64,000 nucleotides of DNA from Thalassospira xiamenensis M-5 = DSM 17429 (GTDB taxonomy: Bacteria; Pseudomonadota; Alphaproteobacteria; Rhodospirillales; Thalassospiraceae). Shown here one piece after another: positions 1 to 9,189 of this stretch. The DNA lies in contig NZ_CP004388.1 in NCBI RefSeq assembly GCF_000300235.2, positions 2,027,501-2,091,500 on the forward strand, written 5' to 3'. The position numbers and the translations under genes are program-made. The notes below the pieces were generated by a model. That model had not been told where the DNA came from. It searched no databases and worked only from the letters and a program-made list of their open reading frames with translations. Each line of letters starts with the position of its first letter. Positions within the stretch are counted from its first letter, which is position 1.

Positions 1-1113
1 CATCATCTGCCTGAAAAGACCCAAGAATATCGTCTTGAAAACGGTATGGTCGCTTTTATTCGTCCATCCAAATCGTTTGGTGAAACCGATACGTTTTTGA
101 CCAGTGTGACCGAAACGCTCAAGGACGTTATCCATCGACAGGGTTTGGGCGACATCCCACAAAGGCTTTGGAACGAATTTTCCTGGCCAGAAGACCGCAA
201 GGCAATGTTTGGTTTGTTGGGGCTTCCTGAAGAAAACCATTTTCCAAACGAAAGCCTGCAACGCTTTGATATGGCCGAAATGCTGCGTTCTGCCATCACT
301 GATGAAGCGGTTTTCGATTCCTGTCGCCGTCAGGCTATTCTGGAATTTCACGACAGCCGTCGCGAAATCCTTGGCCATGAACTTTATTGTTCGCTGGATT
401 ATCTGCGTCAGCACCATCTTGCCAGTTTCCTTCTGGAAGGCCCGGGCGAGGTTGAAATCCTGTCGCGCGTGCTTGATGAGAAGGTGATGGATGTCACCAA
501 AAGTCTGGCCCCTCAAATGCTGCCGGATACCTTGCATCTGAATATGATGGTGCAATCGGTATTCAGTGATCGCTTTGCCGAGTTTCTGGGCTCGGAAGAC
601 AGTCGTTTTGCTGAAAACTTGGCGATTGAAATCTCGCTTGAAAATGCGATTTCAGATTGGTGGGAGTTCGAAGATGCCTGCAATCTGCTGCATTCTGCTG
701 GCGTGCGTGTGGGGCTTGATCGTATCACCTTACCATCGCTTGAATTCCTGTCGCCTCAAAAGATCAATGTCGATTTCGTCAAGGTGATCTGGGATCAGAA
801 CATTATCGGCTCCAAACGGGCTGACGCGACAGACAGGCTTCGCGAATTTGCTTCTGTTTTTGCCGACCGCAACCTGATTCTGACCCGGTGTGACAGTCGC
901 ACGGCACTGCGCATGGGCCGAAGCCTTGGTGTGGATGCGTTTCAGGGAAGCTACATCGACGCGCTTTTGGGGAAATACCTGCATAAGGAATGTAAATCGC
1001 GTAATACCACTTCGGATCGTAAATGTGCTGTATGTCAGTGGGCACCGCGCGAATTACGCAAAAATGGTTGCGAATTTCATTTCAGGGCTGGAAAAATTCT
1101 GGCCGAGATTTGA
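1..1113 (+). CDS. Degenerate EAL-domain protein, 5' end outside the window
   Basis: The frame is open from base 1, so the N-terminus lies upstream of the window. The second half has the layout of an EAL (cyclic-di-GMP phosphodiesterase) fold: a helix LAIEISLENAIS, then GVRVGLDRITLPSLEFL where active proteins have a DDFG-type loop, then INVDFVKV in place of the KID strand, and FQGSYIDALL in place of the QGY-F strand. The EAL signature and most metal-binding acidic residues are not seen, so it is probably catalytically dead and may bind a nucleotide or a protein partner. The C-terminus has a Cys cluster (CKSRN...CAVC) that might bind metal. The following gene, ribB, has its own promoter and riboswitch. 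The fold call is moderate and the exact role unknown. Confidence 0.6.
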   Translation, partial: HHLPEKTQEYRLENGMVAFIRPSKSFGETDTFLTSVTETLKDVIHRQGLGDIPQRLWNEFSWPEDRKAMFGLLGLPEENHFPNESLQRFDMAEMLRSAITDEAVFDSCRRQAILEFHDSRREILGHELYCSLDYLRQHHLASFLLEGPGEVEILSRVLDEKVMDVTKSLAPQMLPDTLHLNMMVQSVFSDRFAEFLGSEDSRFAENLAIEISLENAISDWWEFEDACNLLHSAGVRVGLDRITLPSLEFLSPQKINVDFVKVIWDQNIIGSKRADATDRLREFASVFADRNLILTRCDSRTALRMGRSLGVDAFQGSYIDALLGKYLHKECKSRNTTSDRKCAVCQWAPRELRKNGCEFHFRAGKILAEI

Positions 1114-1170
1114 CCTTGTCGCCCTACTACCCGGCAACACAGTGTTTCCACTGACACCCTGTATGGGGGT

Positions 1171-1199
1171 TTGACAACAATCTTTCCATTTTCTAAAGT
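1171..1199 (+). promoter_or_regulatory. Sigma-70-type promoter for ribB
   Basis: A consensus -35 TTGACA (1171-1176), a 17-bp spacer and a -10-like TAAAGT (1194-1199) lie about 47 bp upstream of the FMN riboswitch. Initiation near 1206 would put the whole aptamer in the transcript. Confidence 0.6.
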
Positions 1200-1245
1200 G
1201 AAGAGGTCTGATCAAGGTGGTCAGGCATGTCGTTGAAACACGGCG

Positions 1246-1393
1246 CTTATTCTCAGGGCAGGGTGAAATTCCTGACCGGCGGTAATCCTGATTTCAGAGA
1301 AGCCCGCGAGCGCCTGCCAAAGCAATTTGGCAGGGTCAGCAGATCCGGTGAGATTCCGGAGCCGACGGTAACAGTCCGGATGGGAGAGGATAA
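1246..1393 (+). promoter_or_regulatory. FMN riboswitch (RFN element) upstream of ribB
   Basis: The conserved RFN blocks appear in order: CTTATTCTCAGGGC, GGTGAAATTCC, GACCGGCGGTAAT, AGCCCGCGAGCG, GATCCGGTGAGATTCCGG, GCCGACGGTAACAGTCC and GGGAGAGGATAA. They form the multi-stem FMN aptamer. The variable stem is CGCCTGCCAAAGC...GGCAGG. About 120 nt of expression platform follow before ribB at 1515. No clear U-tract terminator is visible there, so control is probably at translation initiation. High FMN is expected to lower ribB expression. Confidence 0.95.
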
Positions 1394-1514
1394 AGCGTGG
1401 CGGATAACGGGGGAACCTGTTGTCGTCAGCCTATGACTGGCGTGCGGCTTTGCCGTGCGTGCAGACCTTTCTTTTGATGCCTTGATTCGTAAGCTCCTTA
1501 AACGGAGAACCGTT

Positions 1515-2183
1515 ATGAATCAGAGTGTTCATCAGGAACCGGAACTTTCGATCTTTGGCGATCCGATCGCACGTATGGAACGTGCACTTTCGGATTTGCG
1601 CAATGGCAAGGGGGTTCTGGTCGTCGATGATGAAGATCGCGAAAATGAAGGCGATCTTATTTTTTCCGCAGAAAATCTGACCAATGAACAGATGGCGATG
1701 CTGATCCGCGATTGCAGCGGCATTGTCTGCCTGTGTCTGACCGATGAAATGGCAACTGCACTTGATCTACCGCCGATGGTTGCCAACAACACGTCGAGCA
1801 TGGGAACCGGTTTTACCGTTTCCATCGAGGCAAAGGTTGGCGTGACCACCGGTGTTTCCGCTGCTGATCGCGTGACTACGGTCAAAACCGCAATTGCCGA
1901 TGGAGCAAAGCCGGATGACCTTGCCCGTCCGGGGCACGTCTTCCCGCTACGTGCGCGTGCAGGGGGTGTTCTGGAACGTCGCGGTCATACCGAAGGAACG
2001 GTTGATCTGATGCGTCTGGCGGGCTTTAAACCGGCAGGTGTTCTTTGCGAAGTCACCAATCCGGACGGCACAATGGCGCGTTTACCGGAACTGATTGCCT
2101 ACGCACAGCAGCACGACATTGTTGTGATCAGCATCGAAGATATCGTTGCCTATCGCGGCGTTTTACAGCTTGCCGCGGAATAG
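1515..2183 (+). CDS. ribB: 3,4-dihydroxy-2-butanone 4-phosphate synthase
   Basis: RibB converts ribulose 5-phosphate to 3,4-dihydroxy-2-butanone 4-phosphate plus formate, supplying the four-carbon unit of riboflavin. The protein is 222 residues, the size of stand-alone RibB (E. coli 217), with no GTP cyclohydrolase II (RibA) domain fused. Signature segments are [15 protein letters not shown] (acidic metal and substrate loop), [33 protein letters not shown] and [17 protein letters not shown] 1515 is chosen, preceded by GGAGAAC, because the 20 codons upstream lie in the riboswitch expression platform and do not resemble RibB. The FMN riboswitch upstream shows feedback control by the pathway end product. 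Confidence 0.97.
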   Translation: MNQSVHQEPELSIFGDPIARMERALSDLRNGKGVLVVDDEDRENEGDLIFSAENLTNEQMAMLIRDCSGIVCLCLTDEMATALDLPPMVANNTSSMGTGFTVSIEAKVGVTTGVSAADRVTTVKTAIADGAKPDDLARPGHVFPLRARAGGVLERRGHTEGTVDLMRLAGFKPAGVLCEVTNPDGTMARLPELIAYAQQHDIVVISIEDIVAYRGVLQLAAE

Positions 2184-2312
2184 ATATGTCAGACAGGGAC
2201 CGTCTGGGGGTGAGAGTTTAATCTGACTTTGCGCTTCTTGGGCCCTTGGCGAGCGAGTAGCACGACAAATTTGCGCACTTGGCAAGGCTTGCTTCATGCT
2301 TTGCCCAAGCTG

Positions 2313-2342
2313 AAAGGCAGCAGAGTTTTTCTGCTGCCTTTT
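2313..2342. terminator. Intrinsic terminator between convergent ribB and xthA
   Basis: AAAGGCAGCAG / CTGCTGCCTTTT forms an 11-bp stem with a T-rich loop. It has T residues on the plus side and A residues on the other, so it can serve both converging genes. Confidence 0.75.
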
Positions 2343-2385
2343 GCGTTCGATGACTTTGTCTTGCCGGGCCGCGAACGATCCTTGA

Positions 2386-3165
2386 TCAGTCGTCGATCAT
2401 GCACCAGACCGGGGTGTGATCCGATGCCTTTTCCTTGGCGCGCGGGTCGCGATCAATATCCGATGCGCTGAGCCGGTCGGCTGCGGCCGGAGTCAACAGC
2501 AGGTGATCGATGCGAAGCCCGTTATCCTTGTTCCACGCCCCCGCACGGTAATCCCACCAGCTATATTGGTGGCCCTGCGGATTGAAGGTCCGGAATGCGT
2601 CGGTGTAGCCCATATTCATCATGGTTCGCAGTTTTTTGCGTTCCACGGTCGAACATAGAACGGTTTCGTGCAGCTTGATCGGGTCGTAAACATCCGAGTC
2701 ATCCGGCGCGATGTTGTAGTCACCGCCCATAACGGCGGCGTCGCCACTTTCACGGATTTTCTCAAAACGCTTGATCAGGCGATCCAGGAAGTTCAGCTTA
2801 TATTCGAATTTCTCCGATCCGACCTCGCTTCCCATCGGGACGTAGATCGATGCCACACGAATCGGACGATTTCCCGATATAGTGGCTTCGATATAGCGTG
2901 CCTGTTCGTCGTTGTCATTGCCCGGCAGGCCGCGTTCGACATCTTCAATCGGGAATTTTGACAGGATCGCCACCCCATTATAGGTCTTCTGGCCGTGCAG
3001 GGCGATGTTATAGCCAAGATCCTCGATTTCCATAGCCGGGAAGCTGTCATCGACAGTTTTGGTTTCCTGAAGCAGTACAACATCGGGCTTTGCGTCGCCA
3101 AGCCATTCAAGGATATTGGGCAGGCGAGCCTTGATCGAGTTGACGTTCCATGTGGCGATTTTCAT
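2386..3165 (-). CDS. xthA: Exodeoxyribonuclease III
   Basis: Member of the exonuclease/endonuclease/phosphatase fold acting in base-excision repair (AP endonuclease and 3'-5' exonuclease). The 259-residue protein starts MKIATWNVNSIKARL, the canonical N-terminus. It carries the metal ligand Glu34 in LLQETK, YNGVAILSK, GGDYNIAPDDSDVY, YSWWDYRAGAW, LRIDHLLL and the catalytic SDHTPVW near the C-terminus. Start 3165 is preferred over the 23-residue longer reading because the family begins here and GAGG precedes it. It lies downstream of erpA on the same strand with a 124-nt gap, so co-transcription is possible. Confidence 0.95.
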   Translation of the reverse strand: MKIATWNVNSIKARLPNILEWLGDAKPDVVLLQETKTVDDSFPAMEIEDLGYNIALHGQKTYNGVAILSKFPIEDVERGLPGNDNDEQARYIEATISGNRPIRVASIYVPMGSEVGSEKFEYKLNFLDRLIKRFEKIRESGDAAVMGGDYNIAPDDSDVYDPIKLHETVLCSTVERKKLRTMMNMGYTDAFRTFNPQGHQYSWWDYRAGAWNKDNGLRIDHLLLTPAAADRLSASDIDRDPRAKEKASDHTPVWCMIDD

Positions 3166-3289
3166 GCGGGCCTCGATGTTCAGGATGAATTTTGCGGCTT
3201 TATGCACAGACATAACAGCATTATGTCCAAACAAAAACGAGGTCCGTGAAACACGAACCCCGCTTTATAAATCGTTTTTCCGACGCGGA

Positions 3290-3631
3290 TCAAACCGAGA
3301 AACTGGATCCGCAACCGCACGATGATGTTGCGTTTGGATTATTCACACGAAACGCTGCACCAACCAGTTCGCGGACAAAATCGATTTCCGCACCGCCGAG
3401 AAGATCAAGCGATACGTCATCAATCACCATTTTCGCGCCGTGATTTTCGAAAATGTGGTCTTCATCGGTCTTGTCGGAATCAAGCGAGAATTCATACTGA
3501 AAACCGCTACACCCGCCACCGGAAACCTGAAGACGCAACATCAGGCCTGACTTTCCATCGCTGGCAATCAGTTCCTGAATACGTTTTGCGGCACTTTCGG
3601 TCATCTGGACCTGCCGGGCAGTTTCCGTCAT
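3290..3631 (-). CDS. erpA: Iron-sulfur cluster insertion protein (HesB/IscA family)
   Basis: A-type Fe-S carrier that delivers clusters to apoproteins. The 113-residue protein has the three invariant cysteines: C41 in SGGGCSGFQY and C105/C107 in SSCGCGSSF close to the C-terminus. An erpA identity is favoured over iscA because the gene is solitary, with no isc or suf genes nearby, and sits next to xthA and argS as in many alphaproteobacteria. It is divergent from argS. Confidence 0.88.
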   Translation of the reverse strand: MTETARQVQMTESAAKRIQELIASDGKSGLMLRLQVSGGGCSGFQYEFSLDSDKTDEDHIFENHGAKMVIDDVSLDLLGGAEIDFVRELVGAAFRVNNPNATSSCGCGSSFSV

Positions 3632-3899
3632 TCGACACTCCTTGATGTGCTATCCCGAAATATTCCAGTTACCGGATATTCACGGGCAACCCAACGGGTA
3701 TATTGACGATCATGGTGGCAACTTTAACACAGCCTGATCGCGTTCCTTAAGGGTCTATTTAGTGTGCATGGCAGAAATGTCAAAACCTGAGAGCAGGGCC
3801 ACTAAGCGGTTGCTTGCGTTTTGATGCGAAATGTCCCAAAACAGCCACATCAAAATGGTTGTGATAAACCATGAACGAAATTTGCAAAGACCAAAAGTG

Positions 3900-5651
3900 A
3901 TGAATGTTTTCAGCCTGTTGAAAAGCGACATCGAGAACCAGATTCTCGCCCTTGAAAAAGACGGCGTTTTGCCCGCTGGCAGCGATACCGCACGTATCAC
4001 GGTCGAACCGCCGCGCGATGCCGCTCATGGCGATGCCGCGACCAATGCCGCGATGCTGCTTTCCAAGGCTGCGGGGATGAAGCCACGTGATCTGGCAGAA
4101 AAGCTTGCCGAAAAACTCGGCACGCTTGATCATATCGAACAGGTCGAGATCGCCGGGCCCGGCTTCATCAATCTACGAATGGCCGATGATTTCTGGCTGT
4201 CACAGATCACCGAAGTGCTTGAAAACGGCAAGACCTATGGCAACAGCAATCTTGGTGCAAACACCAAGATGAATGTCGAATATGTCTCGGCCAATCCGAC
4301 CGGCCCGATGCATGTCGGCCATTGCCGCGGGGCGGTTGTTGGCGATGTTCTGGCAAATCTGCTGGCCAAGGCCGGTTATGACGTGACCAAGGAATATTAC
4401 ATCAACGATGCCGGTGCGCAGGTCGATGTTCTGGCGCGATCCCTGCATCTGCGTTACCGCGAAGCGCTTGGCGAAACCATTGATGAAATTCCGGCTGGTC
4501 TTTATCCGGGCGATTATCTGGTGGCACCGGGCAAAAAGCTTGCGGCACGTGATGGCGATAAATGGGTCAAGGCACCCGAAGAAGACTGGCTGGAAGAGTT
4601 CCGAGGTTTTGCGATTGTCGAGATGATGGCATTGATCAAGGAAGATCTGCGTCTTCTGGGCGTTGATCACGACGTCTTTACGTCTGAAGCCGGACTTGTT
4701 GCCGCAGGCAAGGTGCAGGCCGCGTTCGAGCATCTGGAGAAAAAGGGCGACATTTATGTCGGCGTTCTGGAACCGCCAAAAGGCAAAACGCCCGATGATT
4801 GGGAACCGCGCCCGCAGACGCTGTTCCGGGCGACTGAATTTGGTGATGATGTTGACCGCCCTCTGAAAAAGTCGGATGGCAGTTGGACCTATTTTGCGTC
4901 CGACATTGCCTATCACTTTGACAAATACGAACGTGGTTTCAACCACATGATCGATATTTTCGGTGCTGATCATGGCGGTTACGTCAAACGTATGAAAGCC
5001 GCGACCAAGGCGATTACGGGCGGCGAGGGCGACCTTGATGTCAAGCTGTGCCAATTGGTCAGCCTATTTGACAATGGTGAGCCGGTTAAAATGTCCAAAC
5101 GTGCCGGAACGTTCGTGACCCTGCGTGATGTGGTTGAACGCGTTGGTAAGGATGTCGTGCGGTTCATCATGTTGACGCGCAAGAACGACGCGACGCTTGA
5201 TTTTGACTTTGCCAAAGTGACCGAACAGTCCAAAGACAACCCGGTATTTTACGTTCAATACGCCCATGCCCGCGTTAATTCGGTATTCCGTCAGGCGCGC
5301 GAAGCGTTCCCTAATCAGGATTTCTCGGATGCGGCACTGGTCGGGGCCGATCTATCGGCTTTGGTGTCGGAAGATGAAAAGATGCTGGTGCGTCGGATGG
5401 CTGAATGGCCGCGTATTGTTGAACAGGCCGCCGTTGCACATGAACCGCATCGTATCGCATTCTTCCTGAGCGAAATTGCTGCCGAATTCCACGCCTTGTG
5501 GAACAAAGGACGTGACAATACCACATTGCGTTTCATCGTTGCCGATGATCTGGCGGTGACGCAGGCGCGCCTTGCCATGATCCGTGCTACCGCATTGGTT
5601 ATTGCGTCCGGTCTTGATGTGCTGGGCGTTGACCCGGTCGAGGAGATGTAA
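3900..5651 (+). CDS. argS: Arginyl-tRNA synthetase
   Basis: Class I aminoacyl-tRNA synthetase that charges tRNA-Arg. With the start at 3900 it has 583 residues and begins [15 protein letters not shown], typical of the family. The HIGH-type motif is HVGH (about 138-141, in [12 protein letters not shown]) and the KMSKS-type motif is KMSKR (about 397-401). The C-terminal DALR anticodon-binding domain ends [22 protein letters not shown]. An in-frame ATG at 3831 would add 23 unrelated residues. It begins a tight run (SPOR protein, nagZ, M50 protease, scpA, scpB) with gaps of 26 nt or less or overlaps, so this is probably one operon. Confidence 0.97.
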   Translation: MNVFSLLKSDIENQILALEKDGVLPAGSDTARITVEPPRDAAHGDAATNAAMLLSKAAGMKPRDLAEKLAEKLGTLDHIEQVEIAGPGFINLRMADDFWLSQITEVLENGKTYGNSNLGANTKMNVEYVSANPTGPMHVGHCRGAVVGDVLANLLAKAGYDVTKEYYINDAGAQVDVLARSLHLRYREALGETIDEIPAGLYPGDYLVAPGKKLAARDGDKWVKAPEEDWLEEFRGFAIVEMMALIKEDLRLLGVDHDVFTSEAGLVAAGKVQAAFEHLEKKGDIYVGVLEPPKGKTPDDWEPRPQTLFRATEFGDDVDRPLKKSDGSWTYFASDIAYHFDKYERGFNHMIDIFGADHGGYVKRMKAATKAITGGEGDLDVKLCQLVSLFDNGEPVKMSKRAGTFVTLRDVVERVGKDVVRFIMLTRKNDATLDFDFAKVTEQSKDNPVFYVQYAHARVNSVFRQAREAFPNQDFSDAALVGADLSALVSEDEKMLVRRMAEWPRIVEQAAVAHEPHRIAFFLSEIAAEFHALWNKGRDNTTLRFIVADDLAVTQARLAMIRATALVIASGLDVLGVDPVEEM

Positions 5652-5656
5652 TCACG

Positions 5657-6502
5657 ATGAACGAAGAACAGGGTTTCGGCCTTAGAGCGGAGCAGCGTTA
5701 TCAAGGGGCTGGCAAAAAAGCCCCAGGCGGCGGCTTGGCGAAAGGGGTGGGAACCATCGTTCTTGGTCTTGTGATTATTGGTGGTGGTCTGGGCGGGGCC
5801 GGTTACTGGTTATATAATCAGGGGCAGCCAGCACAGGAAGAAGGCAAATTGCCAATCCTTTTGCCAGATCCACTGCCGATCAAGTTGCGACCGGATGATC
5901 CCGGCGGAATGGAAGTTCCCCACCGGGATACAACGATTTATGAACAGCTTGATAGTAACCAGCCCGAGGATCAGGTGGTTCTTCAGGAACTGCCTGATAT
6001 GCCAAAGGTGCCCGATGTCATACCATCCCCCGATAATACGGGAGAACCAGCGGTGATCGAACAGACACCGGAGGCCGAGATTGTCGCAAATGCAGCGCAG
6101 ATCGGTTCGGGCAAAGATGTAAATGCGTCTGCGAAAACTCCAGCTGAAACAGCAATTGTCGCACCAAGCGATGCAGAAAAAGCAATCGCTGTTGCCAAGG
6201 CCAAGGAACAGGCCACAGCACCGGCTGCCACCAGCGCCAGCGGCATATCGGAGAAAGACTTCCGCATTCAGTTGGCGTCAGTTCGCGATACGTCGGGGGC
6301 CGAAGCGGAATGGAAAAGATTGTCTTATAAAAACAAGGACTTGCTTGGCAGTCTTCAGATGTATCTGAAACGTGCAGACCTTGGTGACAAGGGTGTGTTC
6401 TATCGTTTGCAAGCCGGTCCTTTGCCGGACGCTGCTGCGGCTGAAACGCTTTGTCGCAACTTGAAACAACGCAATGTGGGGTGTCTGATTGTCCGGCCTT
6501 GA
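5657..6502 (+). CDS. SPOR-domain membrane protein
   Basis: A 281-residue single-pass protein. A basic, Gly-rich N-terminus is followed by a membrane segment at about 31-53 (GTIVLGLVIIGGGLGGAGYWLY), a long acidic and Pro/Ala-rich linker, and a C-terminal SPOR domain (about 203-281: FRIQLASV...VFYRLQAGPLPD...CLIVRP). SPOR domains bind denuded glycan strands at division septa. The gene starts 5 nt after argS and its last 14 nt overlap nagZ, whose product acts on cell-wall fragments. This argS-SPOR-nagZ order is usual in alphaproteobacteria. A septal or wall-associated role is inferred; the specific partner is unknown. Confidence 0.85.
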   Translation: MNEEQGFGLRAEQRYQGAGKKAPGGGLAKGVGTIVLGLVIIGGGLGGAGYWLYNQGQPAQEEGKLPILLPDPLPIKLRPDDPGGMEVPHRDTTIYEQLDSNQPEDQVVLQELPDMPKVPDVIPSPDNTGEPAVIEQTPEAEIVANAAQIGSGKDVNASAKTPAETAIVAPSDAEKAIAVAKAKEQATAPAATSASGISEKDFRIQLASVRDTSGAEAEWKRLSYKNKDLLGSLQMYLKRADLGDKGVFYRLQAGPLPDAAAAETLCRNLKQRNVGCLIVRP

Positions 6503-7556
6503 GGTAAGAAAACCGCGTGCCTGTATTCTTGGTGTTGAAGGTACAGAACTAAGCAATTGGGAGAAGGGCTTCTTTCGTGAAGCTGATCCCTATGGCTTTA
6601 TCCTGTTTGCCCGTAATGTCACGGATCTGAAGCAGGTCAAGGCGTTGAACAATCAACTGCGCGAAGTTGTCGGCAATATCAATGTGCCGATTTTTGTCGA
6701 TCAGGAAGGTGGGCGCGTCATGCGCCTCAAGCCGCCGCACTGGCGCAAAATCCCTGCGGCTGGTGTGTTTGGTCAATTGTTTGAAACAGCACCTGAAAAT
6801 GCCCGCGAAGCCGCATATATTAGTGCGCGCCTGATGGCGGCGGATTTGCGTGATGCCGGGTTTAACATCACCTGTGCGCCGGTGCTTGATATCCGCTTCC
6901 CTGGTATGAGCGACGTGGTTGGCGACCGTTCCTATGGTTCGACGGTGGAGCAGATTGTGCCGTTGGCAAGTGCGGTTGCCGCCGGGTTGCTGGACGGCGG
7001 GATCGCACCGGTCATCAAACATATTCCAGGTCACGGGCGTGCATCGGTCGACAGTCACAAGGATTTGCCGATCGTGACCGCGTCACGCGAAGAACTGAGC
7101 CGCCTTGATTTCGAACCGTTTCGTCAGATGAAGGATGTGGTTGCGGCGATGTCGGCCCATTTGCTGTTTACCGCGATTGATGATCAGCGTCCGGGCACCG
7201 TATCGGCCAAGGTCATTTCCGAAATTGTCCGCGGTGATATCGGGTTTGAAAATCTTCTGATCAGTGATGATCTGTCGATGGAAGCCCTTGGTGGTTCGAT
7301 TGCCAGCCGGACCCATGAATGCCTTGCCGCAGGTTGTGATATCGCGCTTCATTGCAATGGCAAACGCACGGAAATGGAAGAAGTCGTATCCATGGCCCCG
7401 AAACTTGCCGGTGAGGCGCTGACACGTTCGCAATTGCTGAGCAATCAGATCGCAGGTTTTAATACTACACAGCCGCCCTCGGCGCAGATTGCCGATTGGC
7501 AGGCCCGACTGGCTGAATTGCTATCACCGGTCTGGTCGGCTGGCGAGCAGGCGTAA
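6489..7556 (+). CDS. nagZ: Beta-N-acetylhexosaminidase (peptidoglycan recycling)
   Basis: GH3 enzyme that removes GlcNAc from GlcNAc-(anhydro)MurNAc muropeptides in the cytoplasm. It has no signal peptide. Motifs are FVDQEGGRVMRL (70-80), the GH3 NagZ loop KHIPGHG (177-183) with its catalytic His, and LLISDDLSMEAL (about 256-267) with the nucleophilic Asp. Length 355 is normal. The start is TTG 6489, overlapping the SPOR gene by 14 nt; GTGGGG lies just upstream and no other in-frame start fits the conserved N-terminus. It fits functionally with murQ and nagA about 30 kb downstream. Confidence 0.94.
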   Translation: MSGLEVRKPRACILGVEGTELSNWEKGFFREADPYGFILFARNVTDLKQVKALNNQLREVVGNINVPIFVDQEGGRVMRLKPPHWRKIPAAGVFGQLFETAPENAREAAYISARLMAADLRDAGFNITCAPVLDIRFPGMSDVVGDRSYGSTVEQIVPLASAVAAGLLDGGIAPVIKHIPGHGRASVDSHKDLPIVTASREELSRLDFEPFRQMKDVVAAMSAHLLFTAIDDQRPGTVSAKVISEIVRGDIGFENLLISDDLSMEALGGSIASRTHECLAAGCDIALHCNGKRTEMEEVVSMAPKLAGEALTRSQLLSNQIAGFNTTQPPSAQIADWQARLAELLSPVWSAGEQA

Positions 7557-7570
7557 GGGAAGCTGAATAG

Positions 7571-8254
7571 GTGAACGACATTATCGAGATTATCATTTCC
7601 GCGTCTACGTGGGTGTTGCCGGTATTGCTGGCGGTGACTTTGCACGAAGCCGCGCACGGCTTTGCAGCCAAGCTGTTCGGGGATGATACAGCGCAACGCG
7701 CCGGGCGGCTTAGCCTGAACCCGATCCGCCATATTGATCCGGTGGGGACTATTTTGATTCCCGGTTTGCTGTTGCTGACTGGTGCGCCGTTCCTGTTTGG
7801 TTATGCCAAGCCGGTCCCGGTCGCGTTCCATCGTTTGCATCCGCAACGTCTTGGTGTAATCGGGGTGGCGGTTGCCGGGCCCGCAACCAACGTCGCATTG
7901 GCAATAGCATCAATTCTATTACTGGTCGGGTTACCGTCATTTTCGCCGGCGGTCAATGACTGGCTGGCAACGACGTTACAGCAGTCGATCTGGCTGAACT
8001 GCATTCTGGCTGTGTTCAACATGCTCCCAATCCCGCCATTGGATGGAGGGCGGGTTCTGACGGCGATATCGCCAATGCCAATTGCACGGGTCTTGGCGCG
8101 CATGGAAAAAACCGGCATGATCCTTCTGATTGCGCTGATCTTCCTGTTGCCCTACGTCACGGGGCTTCTTGGCGTTAATCTGCCGATATTCCACTGGCTG
8201 GTGATTGAGCCTGCATCTGCACTTGTTGATTTTCTGGCCGGTATTTTCGCCTGA
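7571..8254 (+). CDS. Site-2 protease family (M50) membrane metalloprotease
   Basis: 227-residue polytopic membrane protein with the zinc site HEAAH (25-29) in the first membrane helix and the third-ligand motif NMLPIPPLDGGR in a later helix. It has about five to six hydrophobic segments and no PDZ domain, so it is the short YwhC/Rv-type M50 rather than RseP. Starts GTG 7571, 14 nt after nagZ. Members are common next to scpA. The substrate is unknown. Confidence 0.85.
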   Translation: MNDIIEIIISASTWVLPVLLAVTLHEAAHGFAAKLFGDDTAQRAGRLSLNPIRHIDPVGTILIPGLLLLTGAPFLFGYAKPVPVAFHRLHPQRLGVIGVAVAGPATNVALAIASILLLVGLPSFSPAVNDWLATTLQQSIWLNCILAVFNMLPIPPLDGGRVLTAISPMPIARVLARMEKTGMILLIALIFLLPYVTGLLGVNLPIFHWLVIEPASALVDFLAGIFA

Positions 8255-8280
8255 TATGAGGCGGACGGTCCGGGGGGATT

Positions 8281-9189
8281 ATGGCCAAACAGTTCGAACT
8301 CGATATTCCGGACGAGGTATTTGACAAGGCACCCGTTGATGATGGGCCAAGTCTTGCTGAACGCCTTATGCTGGATCTGGACGGGTTTGAAGGGCCGCTT
8401 GACCTTTTGCTGGAGCTGGCACGCGACCAGAAAGTCGACATCATCAGGATTTCGATCCTGGAGCTTGCCGAGCAGTATCTGACTTTCATTAATACCGCGC
8501 GTGAATTGCGACTGGAACTGGCGGCCGATTATCTGGTGATGGCGGCGTGGCTGGCTTATCTGAAATCTCGGTTGTTGCTGCCAAAGCAGGAGTCCGACGA
8601 GGAAGAGCTCAGTGCAGAGGAAATGGCAGAGCTTCTGGCCTTCCAGCTGAAGCGGCTGGAAGCGATGAAAGCGGCCGGTGAGAAACTGCTGGAGCGGCCC
8701 AACCTCGGGCGTGATTTCTTTGGCCGGGGTGATCCCGAGGAAGTCCGGGTCACGACGGCGTCGGTTTATGATGCGTCGCTTTATGACCTGTTGAAAGCCT
8801 ATGCACAGATCATGCTGACATCTGAATCCAAGACATTGGAGATTGAGGCATTCGATCTTTATGCGATGGACGATGCAATCCGGCGGTTGCGCGATCTGTT
8901 CGGGCGTCGGGTTGTTCCGACATGGACAAAGCTTCTGGAATTCATGCCACATGGTCTTGGCACGCCTTTGAAGGCACGGTCGGCACTGGCTGCGCATTTT
9001 GTTGCCAGCCTTGAAATGTGCCGCGATGGTGAATTGGAAATCTCGCAAGAGCAGGTGTTTGGCCCGATCATGCTGAGGTCACCGCAAAAAAGACGCGATC
9101 CTGAATTGGACATCACATCCGGGGATTACAGCGATATGGACAAGCTAAGAGCCAAATCCGGGGCAGGGATGGATAATAATGGTGACTGA
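8281..9189 (+). CDS. scpA: Segregation and condensation protein A
   Basis: Kleisin subunit of the Smc-ScpAB condensin. The N-terminal part carries the hallmark FEGPLDLLLELARDQKVDI (about 38-56) that binds the Smc head. ADYLVMAAWLAYLKSRLLLP follows, and the C-terminal winged-helix region ends before a short polar tail. Length 302 is slightly longer than many ScpA because of a 30-residue acidic N-terminal extension. Its 3' end overlaps scpB by 11 nt, suggesting translational coupling. Confidence 0.94.
   Translation: MAKQFELDIPDEVFDKAPVDDGPSLAERLMLDLDGFEGPLDLLLELARDQKVDIIRISILELAEQYLTFINTARELRLELAADYLVMAAWLAYLKSRLLLPKQESDEEELSAEEMAELLAFQLKRLEAMKAAGEKLLERPNLGRDFFGRGDPEEVRVTTASVYDASLYDLLKAYAQIMLTSESKTLEIEAFDLYAMDDAIRRLRDLFGRRVVPTWTKLLEFMPHGLGTPLKARSALAAHFVASLEMCRDGELEISQEQVFGPIMLRSPQKRRDPELDITSGDYSDMDKLRAKSGAGMDNNGD

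Noticed and set aside
1227..1436. 69-codon frame upstream of ribB
   Set aside because: It coincides with the FMN aptamer, whose conserved RNA blocks explain the sequence.
4200..5054. 284-codon open frame on the minus strand
   Set aside because: Fully antisense to argS; the argS translation has family motifs throughout and the antisense protein has none.
8152..9048. 298-codon open frame on the minus strand
   Set aside because: Antisense to scpA; His/Gln/Arg-rich composition typical of a shadow frame.
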